Assembly: GCA_937880175.1 (NCBI GenBank)
Contig: CALFLO010000113.1
Span: 1-39,759, forward strand
Source: an uncultured Gluconobacter sp.
GTDB taxonomy: Bacteria > Pseudomonadota > Alphaproteobacteria > Acetobacterales > Acetobacteraceae
DNA: 39,759 bases
Direction: 5' to 3'
This document shows, piece by piece, positions 25,521 through 32,870 of this stretch. The position numbers and the translations under genes are program-made. The notes under the pieces are model-generated. The model did no database searches. It was given only the letters and a program-made list of their open reading frames with translations, and was not told the origin of the DNA. Each line of letters opens with the position of its first letter. Positions within the stretch are counted from its first letter, which is position 1.

Positions 25521-25945
25521 TCAAGGAAAAAGCGCTGGTTTTTTCTTTGGGAAATCAGGAATTTTCCATTCGAATTTCAGCAGTCAAGGAAATTAAAATC
25601 TGGACAAAGGCGACGCCTTTTCCGGCGGCTCCCGCATTTGTTGAGGGGGTGGTCAATGTTCGCGGTTCGGTCATTCCCCTCGTGGATATGGCCCGGATGA
25701 TGGGGATTTCTGAGGAGAGAGGTGAGAAAAAAGCCATTATCTTCCTGAAAAACAATGACAAGGTTATTGGGTTTTCAGTCTCAAGCGTGACGGATATTTC
25801 AGATGTGGAGGAGGAAAACTTCAAACCTCTTCCTGAACTTTCCAGCGATGATCTCAAATATTTTTCAAACGGGATCCTTCCTCTTGAAAACCGTCTGATT
25901 TTTTCAGTAAATGTCTCTGCCCTGTTTGAAGGAAGCCTGCAATGA
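25517..25945 (+). CDS. cheW: Chemotaxis coupling protein CheW
   Basis: Scaffold that links receptors to CheA. Length 142 aa with the CheW signature (FSLGNQEFSIRISAVKEIKI near the N-terminus; FVEGVVNVRGSVIPLVDMAR around residue 42-61). The 4-bp overlaps with cheA and cheR show translational coupling. The gene is AT-rich compared with folate or flagellar genes in the window. Confidence 0.96.
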   Translation: MIKEKALVFSLGNQEFSIRISAVKEIKIWTKATPFPAAPAFVEGVVNVRGSVIPLVDMARMMGISEERGEKKAIIFLKNNDKVIGFSVSSVTDISDVEEENFKPLPELSSDDLKYFSNGILPLENRLIFSVNVSALFEGSLQ

Positions 25946-26799
25946 CAGCGAGTGGAACGCTGGAGCTGCCTGGTATTTCAGATGGGAATTTTCGGATTAT
26001 CGCCGGAATTGCCAAAAATTATGCCGGAATTTGCCTCTCGGAAAAGAAAAAAAGTCTCGTCTATTCACGCATTTCCCGCCGTGTTCGACAGGAGGGATTT
26101 AGTAGTTTTGATGAATATTGTGTTTTCCTGACGAGTGATGCGGGCTCCGGTGAGCGTCAGCATCTTGTTTCGGCGCTCACGACAAATGTAACCAGTTTTT
26201 TTCGTGAAAAACATCACTTTACATATCTGGAGCACCTGCTTCTTCAGAAATTATATTCCCGTCTCGAACGGAGAGAAGAGCTCAGGATCTGGTCGGCAGG
26301 GTGCTCTAGTGGCGAAGAAGCCTATTCGATCGCCATGACAGTTCTGAAATCCCTGTCTGGCGTTCCAAACTTAAAAGCAAAAATTCTGGCGACGGATATT
26401 GATCCCGATATTCTCGGACAGGCGCGTTTGGGAAGTTATGCGTCTGTAGAAGCGGAAGCCCTGTTTGAAGAGGGGGCTCTGCCATTTTGTCGCCTCGAAA
26501 GCGGTCGGGTCGTCATGTCTGACAAAATCCGTGACATGATCCGTTTTCGTCATCTCAACCTGATTGAACCCTGGCCATTTTCATCCTGTTTCCATGCCAT
26601 TTTTTGCCGGAATGTCGCGATATATTTTGATCGCGAAACGCAGGACAGGCTGTGGCGTAATCTTTCCGAACGAATTTTTCAGGGCGGAGAGCTTTATTTG
26701 GGACATTCGGAGCGCATCGCTCATCCGGAACGGTTTGGGATGGAGAGCATGGGTTATAATGCCTACCGAAAGGTCTCATCCGGGGGGAAACGCTCTTGA
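25942..26799 (+). CDS. cheR: Chemotaxis methyltransferase CheR
   Basis: SAM-dependent glutamate methyltransferase that adapts chemoreceptors. Length 285 aa. An N-terminal helical domain (IAKNYAGICLSEKKKSLVYS) is followed by the SAM-binding site IWSAGCSSGEEAYSIAMTVL and the motif ILATDIDPDILGQARLGSYA; the C-terminal CHAIFCRNVAIYFDRETQ completes the fold. Overlaps cheW (ATGA) and cheB (TTGA). The receptor's C-terminal GWEEF may be its docking site. Confidence 0.96.
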   Translation: MTASGTLELPGISDGNFRIIAGIAKNYAGICLSEKKKSLVYSRISRRVRQEGFSSFDEYCVFLTSDAGSGERQHLVSALTTNVTSFFREKHHFTYLEHLLLQKLYSRLERREELRIWSAGCSSGEEAYSIAMTVLKSLSGVPNLKAKILATDIDPDILGQARLGSYASVEAEALFEEGALPFCRLESGRVVMSDKIRDMIRFRHLNLIEPWPFSSCFHAIFCRNVAIYFDRETQDRLWRNLSERIFQGGELYLGHSERIAHPERFGMESMGYNAYRKVSSGGKRS

Positions 26800-27851
26800 G
26801 CGGCTCGAAACCTGTGACCGTGGTTGTGGTGGATGATTCCCTGACCACCCGCGCCTTGATCACGGCGGCTCTCAGGCGCGACCCCAGAGTTAAGATCGTG
26901 GGGACCGCCGGAACGCCGTTTGAGGCACGTGACCTCATCGTGAGGCTAAACCCCGATGTGTTGACGCTCGATTTCGAAATGCCGTCCATGAACGGTCTGC
27001 AATTTCTCGAAAAAATCATGAGACTGCGTCCCATGCCCGTGGTGATGGTCTCGGGCCATCTTTCCAGCCAGCGGGGACTGGTTGAGCAGTCCCTGAGGAT
27101 GGGAGCTGCTGAATGGTATTCAAAAATGACTCCCGGGAGCGGAGAAGAGCCTTTTGCAGGGTTGGCAGATGCGATTGTCCGGGCCTCGGCTCTGAAGCAG
27201 CAGTCTGCGCCGCCGGTTGATGCTCGTGCAGGAGACAGGGTCGTTCAAAGGACGGGAACGGTCGTTGGGATCGGTGCCTCGACTGGCGGCGTGGAGGCTT
27301 TGACAGACGTTCTGGCGCATTTTCCCGCAGCCTGTCCGGCAACGGTCATTGTCCAGCATATGCCGAGGCAGTTCTCCGAGAGTTTCGCGCGTCGTCTCGA
27401 CCGGATCGTGAAGCCGGATGTCAGGCTGGCCGAAGAGGGTGATGTGCTGAAGCCGGGAACGGTTTACGTCGCTTCCGGTGGAGAGCGTCATCTGCGTGTT
27501 CGCGGTGGTGTGCGGCCGGGAGAGTATGTCTGCCAGCTGGTTGCGGCTCCCCCTGTTAACGGACACAGGCCCTCGGTCGACGAGTTGTTCTATTCCCTTG
27601 CTGCCACGGTCGGCAAAAATGCCGTGGGGGTTATTTTGACCGGTATGGAGTGCGATGGCGCGCAGGGGCTGCTGGCCATGCGTCATGCTGGCGCCTGTAC
27701 GATCGGTCAGGACCGGGCGAGTTCCGTCATCTATGGCATGCCGCGGGCAGCCTATGAACTGGGCGCTGTTGAGACACAGCTTCCGCTTTCCGCCATTGGC
27801 GCCGCCATTCTCAATCTTTGTGAACGCCGTTCTTTGGAGAAACTTCCATGA
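26796..27851 (+). CDS. cheB: Chemotaxis methylesterase CheB
   Basis: Receiver domain (residues 1-120, phosphoacceptor Asp59 in LTLDFEMPSMNG) fused to a methylesterase/deamidase domain with catalytic Ser162 (GIGASTGG), His188 (VIVQHMP) and Asp287 (LTGMECDGAQG). Length 351 aa. The start is a TTG overlapping the cheR stop. It opposes CheR and is activated by CheA phosphorylation. G+C rises again from here on compared with cheA-cheR. Confidence 0.97.
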   Translation: MSGSKPVTVVVVDDSLTTRALITAALRRDPRVKIVGTAGTPFEARDLIVRLNPDVLTLDFEMPSMNGLQFLEKIMRLRPMPVVMVSGHLSSQRGLVEQSLRMGAAEWYSKMTPGSGEEPFAGLADAIVRASALKQQSAPPVDARAGDRVVQRTGTVVGIGASTGGVEALTDVLAHFPAACPATVIVQHMPRQFSESFARRLDRIVKPDVRLAEEGDVLKPGTVYVASGGERHLRVRGGVRPGEYVCQLVAAPPVNGHRPSVDELFYSLAATVGKNAVGVILTGMECDGAQGLLAMRHAGACTIGQDRASSVIYGMPRAAYELGAVETQLPLSAIGAAILNLCERRSLEKLP

Positions 27852-28243
27852 TTTCAGCCTCCTCCATGTCCGTCCTTCTTGTCGACGACCAGACATCCAT
27901 CCGTTCGATCCTGCGTAACACTCTCACCCAGATCGGCTTCGTGCAGATTGCGGGTGTCCGTAATGGGGTGGAAGCTTTGGAACACCTCAAAAGCAATTCA
28001 GTGCATCTGATTATTTCGGACTTCAACATGCCGGACATGGACGGACTTGAGCTTCTGAAGGCGGTCAGAGGCAACGCCCGGACTGCAAAAACGGGGTTTA
28101 TCATGCTGACGGGACAGGCCAGCAAGGATCTGGTGCAGCAGGCGATTGCTGAGGGAGTGAACAATTTTCTGGCCAAGCCTTTTACGGCCAGTACGCTCAA
28201 ATCCCGCATCGAAGCCGTCTTTGGGCCGATTTGCAGTGTCTGA
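27848..28243 (+). CDS. cheY: Second CheY-type response regulator
   Basis: Single receiver domain, 131 aa, with acidic pocket DD (residues 13-14), phosphoacceptor Asp58 (IISDFNMPDMDGLELLKAVR), Thr in IMLTGQA and Lys in LAKPF. ATGA overlap with cheB. The IMLTGQA and VNNFLAKPFT details are like the CheYs encoded at the end of other alphaproteobacterial che operons. Either this or the first CheY would bind the motor; sequence alone does not decide. Confidence 0.94.
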   Translation: MISASSMSVLLVDDQTSIRSILRNTLTQIGFVQIAGVRNGVEALEHLKSNSVHLIISDFNMPDMDGLELLKAVRGNARTAKTGFIMLTGQASKDLVQQAIAEGVNNFLAKPFTASTLKSRIEAVFGPICSV

Positions 28244-28574
28244 CGCTTCCGGCATGCTTTCCCTGCGGCAGGCTCTGGACGGTATGGGCGCTCAACTGGC
28301 GTTCAGCCTTCAGGACCTTCGGAGACTGGAAGCTTTCTGTCTCGACATTTGTCCGGCTGAAAACGTCCTGCAACTGCAGGATTTCGATAAAATTGCGCAG
28401 GTTCTGGCCCAACTGGCGCAGTGCTGCGACGACCTGCGCGGTGCGGGCAGCGTGAGGGATGTGCGGGTTCAGCGCTCTATCGTGGAGCGCCTGACACTGG
28501 AAAAGGTCCGTCAGCGCCTACTTTCCGAGAACGTACAGGTTTCTCCAGCGTCTGGGGATGTAGAATTCTTTTAG
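28236..28574 (+). CDS. CheZ/CheT-like putative CheY phosphatase
   Basis: A 112-aa, largely helical soluble protein ending the che operon. The GTG start at 28236 overlaps the cheY stop by 8 bp, so translation is probably coupled. No named family is certain, but residues 45-55 read LQLQDFDKIAQ, matching L-x2-Q-x2-D-x3-Q; CheZ uses D-x3-Q (DLTGQ in E. coli) to dephosphorylate CheY-P, and rhizobial CheT has, as I recall, a similar motif. The C-terminus (SGDVEFF) is acidic-aromatic, as in the CheY-binding tail of CheZ. Assignment rests on motif and operon position; an unrelated coiled-coil protein is possible. Confidence 0.6.
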   Translation: MSDASGMLSLRQALDGMGAQLAFSLQDLRRLEAFCLDICPAENVLQLQDFDKIAQVLAQLAQCCDDLRGAGSVRDVRVQRSIVERLTLEKVRQRLLSENVQVSPASGDVEFF

Positions 28575-28583
28575 GAAAGGTCG

Positions 28584-28979
28584 TCAGCTTGGCTTGCTGG
28601 CATCATCGGGGTTGGAGCGGATCATGGTGCGCTGCTTCTGCAGGCCGCGAATGATCTGCTCCACATCCTGCGGGCCGAAAACGATGCCGACCGGACCATA
28701 GGCGGGATGCTGGAAAGCCAGCATGGAGCCTTCAGTCAGGGCATCGATCTGAAGAGCCCAGTTCGTGGTGTAGACAGGCGTGAAACGTGCGCCCGCAATC
28801 GGCGAGGGTGCTCGCGTCTCAATCAGGCTTGCATGAGCGAGGCCGAGACTTGTGATCAACTGGGAGAGCTGGATTTCGTCCAGAGTAATGCTGCCGGAGA
28901 CGCCGCTGCCTTCGAGGAAAGACAGGACGATCGTCTTGTTGTCTTCTGAACGTGTGACCTGCATGCGTGGTGCCGTCAT
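28584..28979 (-). CDS. Hypothetical protein
   Basis: A 131-aa soluble protein with no recognised family. It has a beta-rich N-terminal half (TIVLSFLEGSGVSGSITLDE), a mid-protein helix (QLSQLITSLGLAHASLIE) and a C-terminal helix (QDVEQIIRGLQKQRTMIR). The ATG at 28979 has GGGAGG 4 nt upstream. It lies 32 bp downstream of ispE on the same strand, so probably the last gene of the TPR-ispE transcript. It is convergent with the chemotaxis operon. Confidence 0.65.
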   Translation of the reverse strand: MTAPRMQVTRSEDNKTIVLSFLEGSGVSGSITLDEIQLSQLITSLGLAHASLIETRAPSPIAGARFTPVYTTNWALQIDALTEGSMLAFQHPAYGPVGIVFGPQDVEQIIRGLQKQRTMIRSNPDDASKPS

Positions 28980-29011
28980 TGTGCCTGCCTCCCTGTCTGG
29001 CTGCGTTGTCG

Positions 29012-29971
29012 TCAGGTGGAAGTGTCAGTGTGGTAAAAACTGCCACCCCATGTCCACCAACCCAGACGTGCGCTCTGTGCATTCAGGACGCTAGCTGCCG
29101 CCAGCGCACTGGCAGGGGTGGGGAAAATGCCGAAGCATGTGGCGCCAGAGCCGCTCATGCGGCTGAGCAGGCAGCCGGGCAGACTTGCGATCGATGCCAG
29201 AACCGTACCGATGACGGGGCACTGCGACAGGGCCGGGGCCTGAAGATCGTTCGTGGTCGCATTCAGATCGGCCACCATGTCCTGCGCCGTGTTCCAGCGT
29301 TCAGGCAGAAATGGCTCGGCACGCTTAATAATGCCGCCTCCTGCCGCGAAGGCCCTGAAAACATCCGGTGTCGAAACACCCACACCGGGATTGACCAGCA
29401 GAAGACCCGCCTCCGGAAGGACGGGAGCGGGAGCCAGGATTTCTCCAATGCCCTGCATCCGGGCTGGGCGCTGTGCGACGCAGACGGGAACATCCGCGCC
29501 CAGTGTTTCCGCGATCGGAAAAAGTGCCGCCTGATCGACGTTCCATTCCCCGGCCAGCAGGCGCAGCGTCGCAGCGGCATCCGCGGAACCGCCGCCAATC
29601 CCGGAGGAGACGGGAAGTTTTTTTTCCAGTTCCAGATGGAAAGATTCGGTCAGGCCCCTGATCGTGGTGCCAGCCTGCGCCTGAAGGGCACGGGCCGCAC
29701 GGAGCACGAGATTCTGGTCGTCCGCTTCAAGCCCCTGTCCGAACGGCCCGCCAATCGTCAGTGACATGCTGTCGCTGGGACCTGTGAGCGTGACGCGGTC
29801 TGCGGCCCCAGCGAACACAGCAAGGCTGTCGAGCAGGTGATAGCCGTCATCGCGGCGGCCGGTGACGTGCAGGAACAGGTTGATTTTGGCATGTGCGCTG
29901 GCCTGCATCGCGTCCTGCGCAAAAGTGGCTACTGGGGCGCCGGAATAGGTGGTCGTCTCTGGAAAGGTCAT
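29012..29971 (-). CDS. ispE: 4-diphosphocytidyl-2-C-methyl-D-erythritol kinase
   Basis: GHMP kinase of the non-mevalonate isoprenoid pathway. From the ATG at 29971, which overlaps the upstream TPR gene stop (ATGA), the protein is 319 aa. N-terminal AHAKINLFLHVTGRRDDGYH is the IspE signature, followed by the phosphate-binding loop PVSSGIGGGSADAAATL and a C-terminal MSGSGATCFGIFPT. The frame continues to 30076 but the overlap start is preferred. The pairing of a TPR protein with ispE is common in Alphaproteobacteria. Confidence 0.96.
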   Translation of the reverse strand: MTFPETTTYSGAPVATFAQDAMQASAHAKINLFLHVTGRRDDGYHLLDSLAVFAGAADRVTLTGPSDSMSLTIGGPFGQGLEADDQNLVLRAARALQAQAGTTIRGLTESFHLELEKKLPVSSGIGGGSADAAATLRLLAGEWNVDQAALFPIAETLGADVPVCVAQRPARMQGIGEILAPAPVLPEAGLLLVNPGVGVSTPDVFRAFAAGGGIIKRAEPFLPERWNTAQDMVADLNATTNDLQAPALSQCPVIGTVLASIASLPGCLLSRMSGSGATCFGIFPTPASALAAASVLNAQSARLGWWTWGGSFYHTDTST

Positions 29972-31743
29972 GGTTTCTGTTCGAAAGCTGCGAGATGGGG
30001 GCCGCCGTTCTGGAGCGCCTGCATCAGAAGGGCGCGATCCTGCGGCTGGGGGCTGTCGTCCAGGGACTGGTTCCACTGGTCCTGCGCTTCGGTATGCCGC
30101 CCGAGATACCAGTAGGCAACGCCCAGATGGTAGCCGATTTCGGCATCGCCAGGCGCATGTTCGGCGGCCTGCACGAGAATGGGAAGCGCGGTCTTGAGGT
30201 CGGCCCGGTATTTGAGCAGGGCCCAGGCGTAGCTGTCCTGAATGGAGGCATCTGTCGGCTGAAGATCGACGGCCTTTTTCAGCATGGCAAGAGCCTGCGC
30301 CTGATCGGCATCATGCTCGATATTGGCATAGCCCACGAAATTGAGCACTTCGGGCTGGTCCGGCGCAAGCTCCAGCGCATGCTTCATATCGTCCTGAACC
30401 ATCGGCCAGTTGCCGTTCTCCTCAGCAGCCATCGCCCGGCCAAGCAGGATGGGCCACAGGACCTCCTTGCGGGGGGGCGAGGCCTTGAGGGCGCGGGTAT
30501 AGAGATCGACAGCCTGCGCATGATGGCCGCGCTGGTCTTCGACCTCGGCAAGCTGGATCAGGAACTCCGGATTATCGGGCCGCAGGACGAGCGCGCGATG
30601 CAGGGCGTCGGCTTCCTGCTCCAGATCACCGGAGCGCAGGGCAAGGTTGATGCGTTCCTGCGCGGCCAGAGCCGCGAGGGGATCGGAAGACGCGATGCCG
30701 TCCAACTCCGCCAGTCCGCTGGAGATCTGGTTGGCCTCACGGAAGGTGTCGGCCAGGAAGATGCGCGCGATTGTCAGGCCGGGATCAAGAAAAATGGCCT
30801 GTTGCAGGGCGATGATGGCCGGGTCGCGCGGGATGCCGTCCTGCTGGATGACATCCGTGATCATGAGCGCAATCTGAAGGTTCAGGATGGCCCCGCCCAG
30901 CGCCGGGGAAGGGCTCTTGAGACGGGCGAGATTCTGCTGGATCGGGCCGATGACGAGAGCGGCCAGCGGAGAAGTCACGCCAAGGGCGGCGACGGCGTCA
31001 CTGGCTTCCTTGTGATGGCCATGGCGTTCGAGCCACCCGCCATAGAGCTGGGCATAGAGGATCTGGAGTGTCAGCGGGTCTCCGGGGGCATTCCCCGTCC
31101 GGTGATAAAGCTGGCCTGCCAGTTGCGGGGAAGGAAGCGATTCCGCGATCATGGCTGCGTGCAGGAGATACAGTCTGCGGGTCGCGGGCTGGGCCGCGGC
31201 TTCCCCCAGCAGGTTCAGGGCCTTGTCGGGATGTCCCTCTGCCGCAAGGCTCCAGGCCATGAGAGCAGGGGCCGCCACAGCAACCAGCGGACCATGATGG
31301 GGGCTGCGGGTGAGGGTCCGGCGCATCGTCGCCCAGTCCTGACGGGCAAAGGCATCCTGCGCGAGAATGAGCGTCCCGATATCGCTTCCGGCATCCTGAT
31401 CGGGCAGGGCATTGGCGAGTCTGACGGCCTCGGCCTGTTTTCCCGCCATCGCAGCATAACGCAGGGCATCCTGTCGCAACCGCAGATTGTGCGGTGCCAG
31501 AGGCAGCGCATGTGAAAGCGCCAGATTGGCGGCGGAAACGTCTCCGCGCTCCATCATGACGGTTGCCGCCATCATCCAGCCGGTCAGAGACTTATCCGGA
31601 TTCACGGCTGGCATCATGGCGGGCGGAATGGCGGCCGCGGCAGTCCCCGTGAGGCAGCCGCCCAGCGCAAGGGCGGGAAGCGCCAGACGGAGCGGGCGGG
31701 AAAAATCCTCGAATGATCTGGGCCAGCCGCGTGTGATCTGCAT
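29968..31743 (-). CDS. TPR-repeat exported protein
   Basis: A 591-aa tetratricopeptide repeat protein. The N-terminus has a basic start and hydrophobic signal (LRLALPALALGGC...TAAAA); the GGC could be a lipobox or the AAA a signal peptidase I site. TPR-type helices recur through the chain, clearest at residues 370-430 (ADALHRALVLRPDNPEFLIQ; AVDLYTRALKA), 455-520 (MKHALELAPDQPEVLNFVGY) and near the end (YHLGVAYWYLGRHTEAQDQW). TPR proteins act as binding scaffolds; the partner is not indicated. Divergent from the uracil-DNA glycosylase gene. Confidence 0.88.
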   Translation of the reverse strand: MQITRGWPRSFEDFSRPLRLALPALALGGCLTGTAAAAIPPAMMPAVNPDKSLTGWMMAATVMMERGDVSAANLALSHALPLAPHNLRLRQDALRYAAMAGKQAEAVRLANALPDQDAGSDIGTLILAQDAFARQDWATMRRTLTRSPHHGPLVAVAAPALMAWSLAAEGHPDKALNLLGEAAAQPATRRLYLLHAAMIAESLPSPQLAGQLYHRTGNAPGDPLTLQILYAQLYGGWLERHGHHKEASDAVAALGVTSPLAALVIGPIQQNLARLKSPSPALGGAILNLQIALMITDVIQQDGIPRDPAIIALQQAIFLDPGLTIARIFLADTFREANQISSGLAELDGIASSDPLAALAAQERINLALRSGDLEQEADALHRALVLRPDNPEFLIQLAEVEDQRGHHAQAVDLYTRALKASPPRKEVLWPILLGRAMAAEENGNWPMVQDDMKHALELAPDQPEVLNFVGYANIEHDADQAQALAMLKKAVDLQPTDASIQDSYAWALLKYRADLKTALPILVQAAEHAPGDAEIGYHLGVAYWYLGRHTEAQDQWNQSLDDSPQPQDRALLMQALQNGGPHLAAFEQKP

Positions 31744-31842
31744 AATGGATGAAACTCTAGCCCTCTTGAGGCCTCACGCCAACCGCTCTCCCTTCCGGAA
31801 GCGGGGGCCTACAGGTCCGGAGGCAACCAGAACGGATAGACC

Positions 31843-32688
31843 ATGACGCCGCAGCCGGTTGTGAGCCGGGCCGAACTTCTGGCCGCGCTCCAGCTTCAGT
31901 ATGAGTGGGGAGCCGACGAGGCTCTGTGCGAACTGCCCGTGGACCGCCTGTCCGAGGCGCCCCCACGGTTGCCGGATACGGCACAATCGCGCGCAGACGA
32001 GGGGCAGTCTGTTGCGGTGCGGCGATCGCCGGAGATGTGGGACGGCACGCGCCCGACGGCCGTGAAGAGCGGCGCAGCATCCGCAGGTGCTCTTTCCCTG
32101 CGGGCGGTGCAGGAAGCGCCCGATCTGCCGACCCTGATGCGGCTGACGGAGGCGCCGGACGATCTGTTTCTGGCCCGAACCGCCACGCACCGGCTGGAGC
32201 CGGTCTTTGTGGAGGACGCGCCCTTCATGCTGATCGGTGAGGCGCCAGATGCCGATGAGGACCGGTCAGGCATGCTCTTTGCGGGAGAAGCAGGTGCGCT
32301 GCTGGAAAAAATGCTGCGTTCGGCCGGTCTTGAGCGCGGACGGATTTCCATGGCGCCAGCCCTGCCTTGGCGTCCGCCGGGCGGCCGGACGCCAAGCGAT
32401 GCGGAGATGCAGGCCTGTCATCCGCTCCTGCTGCGGACGATTGCGCTGTGTCGGCCACGCTTTCTGGTGACGATGGGGGTGACGCCGCTGAAGATGCTGC
32501 TGGGGGCGGATGCGGCTGTCGGGAGGCTGCGCGGAAAGTGGACGGAGCTTTCGGTGCCCGGGCTTGCGACTCCGGTTCCAATTCTGCCGATGCGGCACCC
32601 GCTTCAACTGCGGGCCAGTGCCGCTGCACGGCGGAATGCATGGCAGGATCTGCTGATTCTGATGGAGAAACTGGCTCCCGAAGAATGA
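31843..32688 (+). CDS. Uracil-DNA glycosylase family 4/5-like protein
   Basis: A 281-aa protein with the C-terminal UDG fold: IGEAPDADEDRSGMLFAGEA (residues 131-150, compare GEGPG..ED..G.PFVG.AG), PWRPPGGRTPS (compare KCRPPGNRxP), a beta strand FLVTMGVTPLKML, and PMRHPLQLRAS (compare HPS). Family 4 enzymes bind a 4Fe-4S cluster through four cysteines; only Cys192 fits, with the CRPP cysteine replaced by Trp and no N-terminal Cys pair. The first 110 residues are variable and probably disordered. It would excise uracil in base excision repair, but activity without a cluster is uncertain. Confidence 0.85.
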   Translation: MTPQPVVSRAELLAALQLQYEWGADEALCELPVDRLSEAPPRLPDTAQSRADEGQSVAVRRSPEMWDGTRPTAVKSGAASAGALSLRAVQEAPDLPTLMRLTEAPDDLFLARTATHRLEPVFVEDAPFMLIGEAPDADEDRSGMLFAGEAGALLEKMLRSAGLERGRISMAPALPWRPPGGRTPSDAEMQACHPLLLRTIALCRPRFLVTMGVTPLKMLLGADAAVGRLRGKWTELSVPGLATPVPILPMRHPLQLRASAAARRNAWQDLLILMEKLAPEE

Positions 32689-32849
32689 GGACCAGACGGG
32701 TACAAATATTGCTCTCAAAAAACTTCGGGAAAACGTAAAAAAACGCGCGAAGACAGGTGTTTGCCACTGGATTGTTTTAGGGTTGGGTTATATCATTGCC
32801 CAGTCCAAGGTTGTGCAGAGCTTAACAAATCCTTGCCAACGACATGCAA

Positions 32850-32867
32850 AGCGGGTAGCAACCCGCT
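32850..32867 (+). promoter_or_regulatory. 7-bp hairpin immediately before lytic transglycosylase start
   Basis: AGCGGGT-AGCA-ACCCGCT is a perfect stem 3 nt upstream of the ATG at 32871. No Shine-Dalgarno sequence lies between. The stem could set initiation or be a remnant terminator; function not shown. Confidence 0.5.
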
Positions 32868-32870
32868 GCT

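Noticed and set aside
29893..31515. 540-codon plus-strand frame
   Set aside because: It is antisense to the TPR protein gene and reads as a high-G+C shadow; no domain is recognisable.
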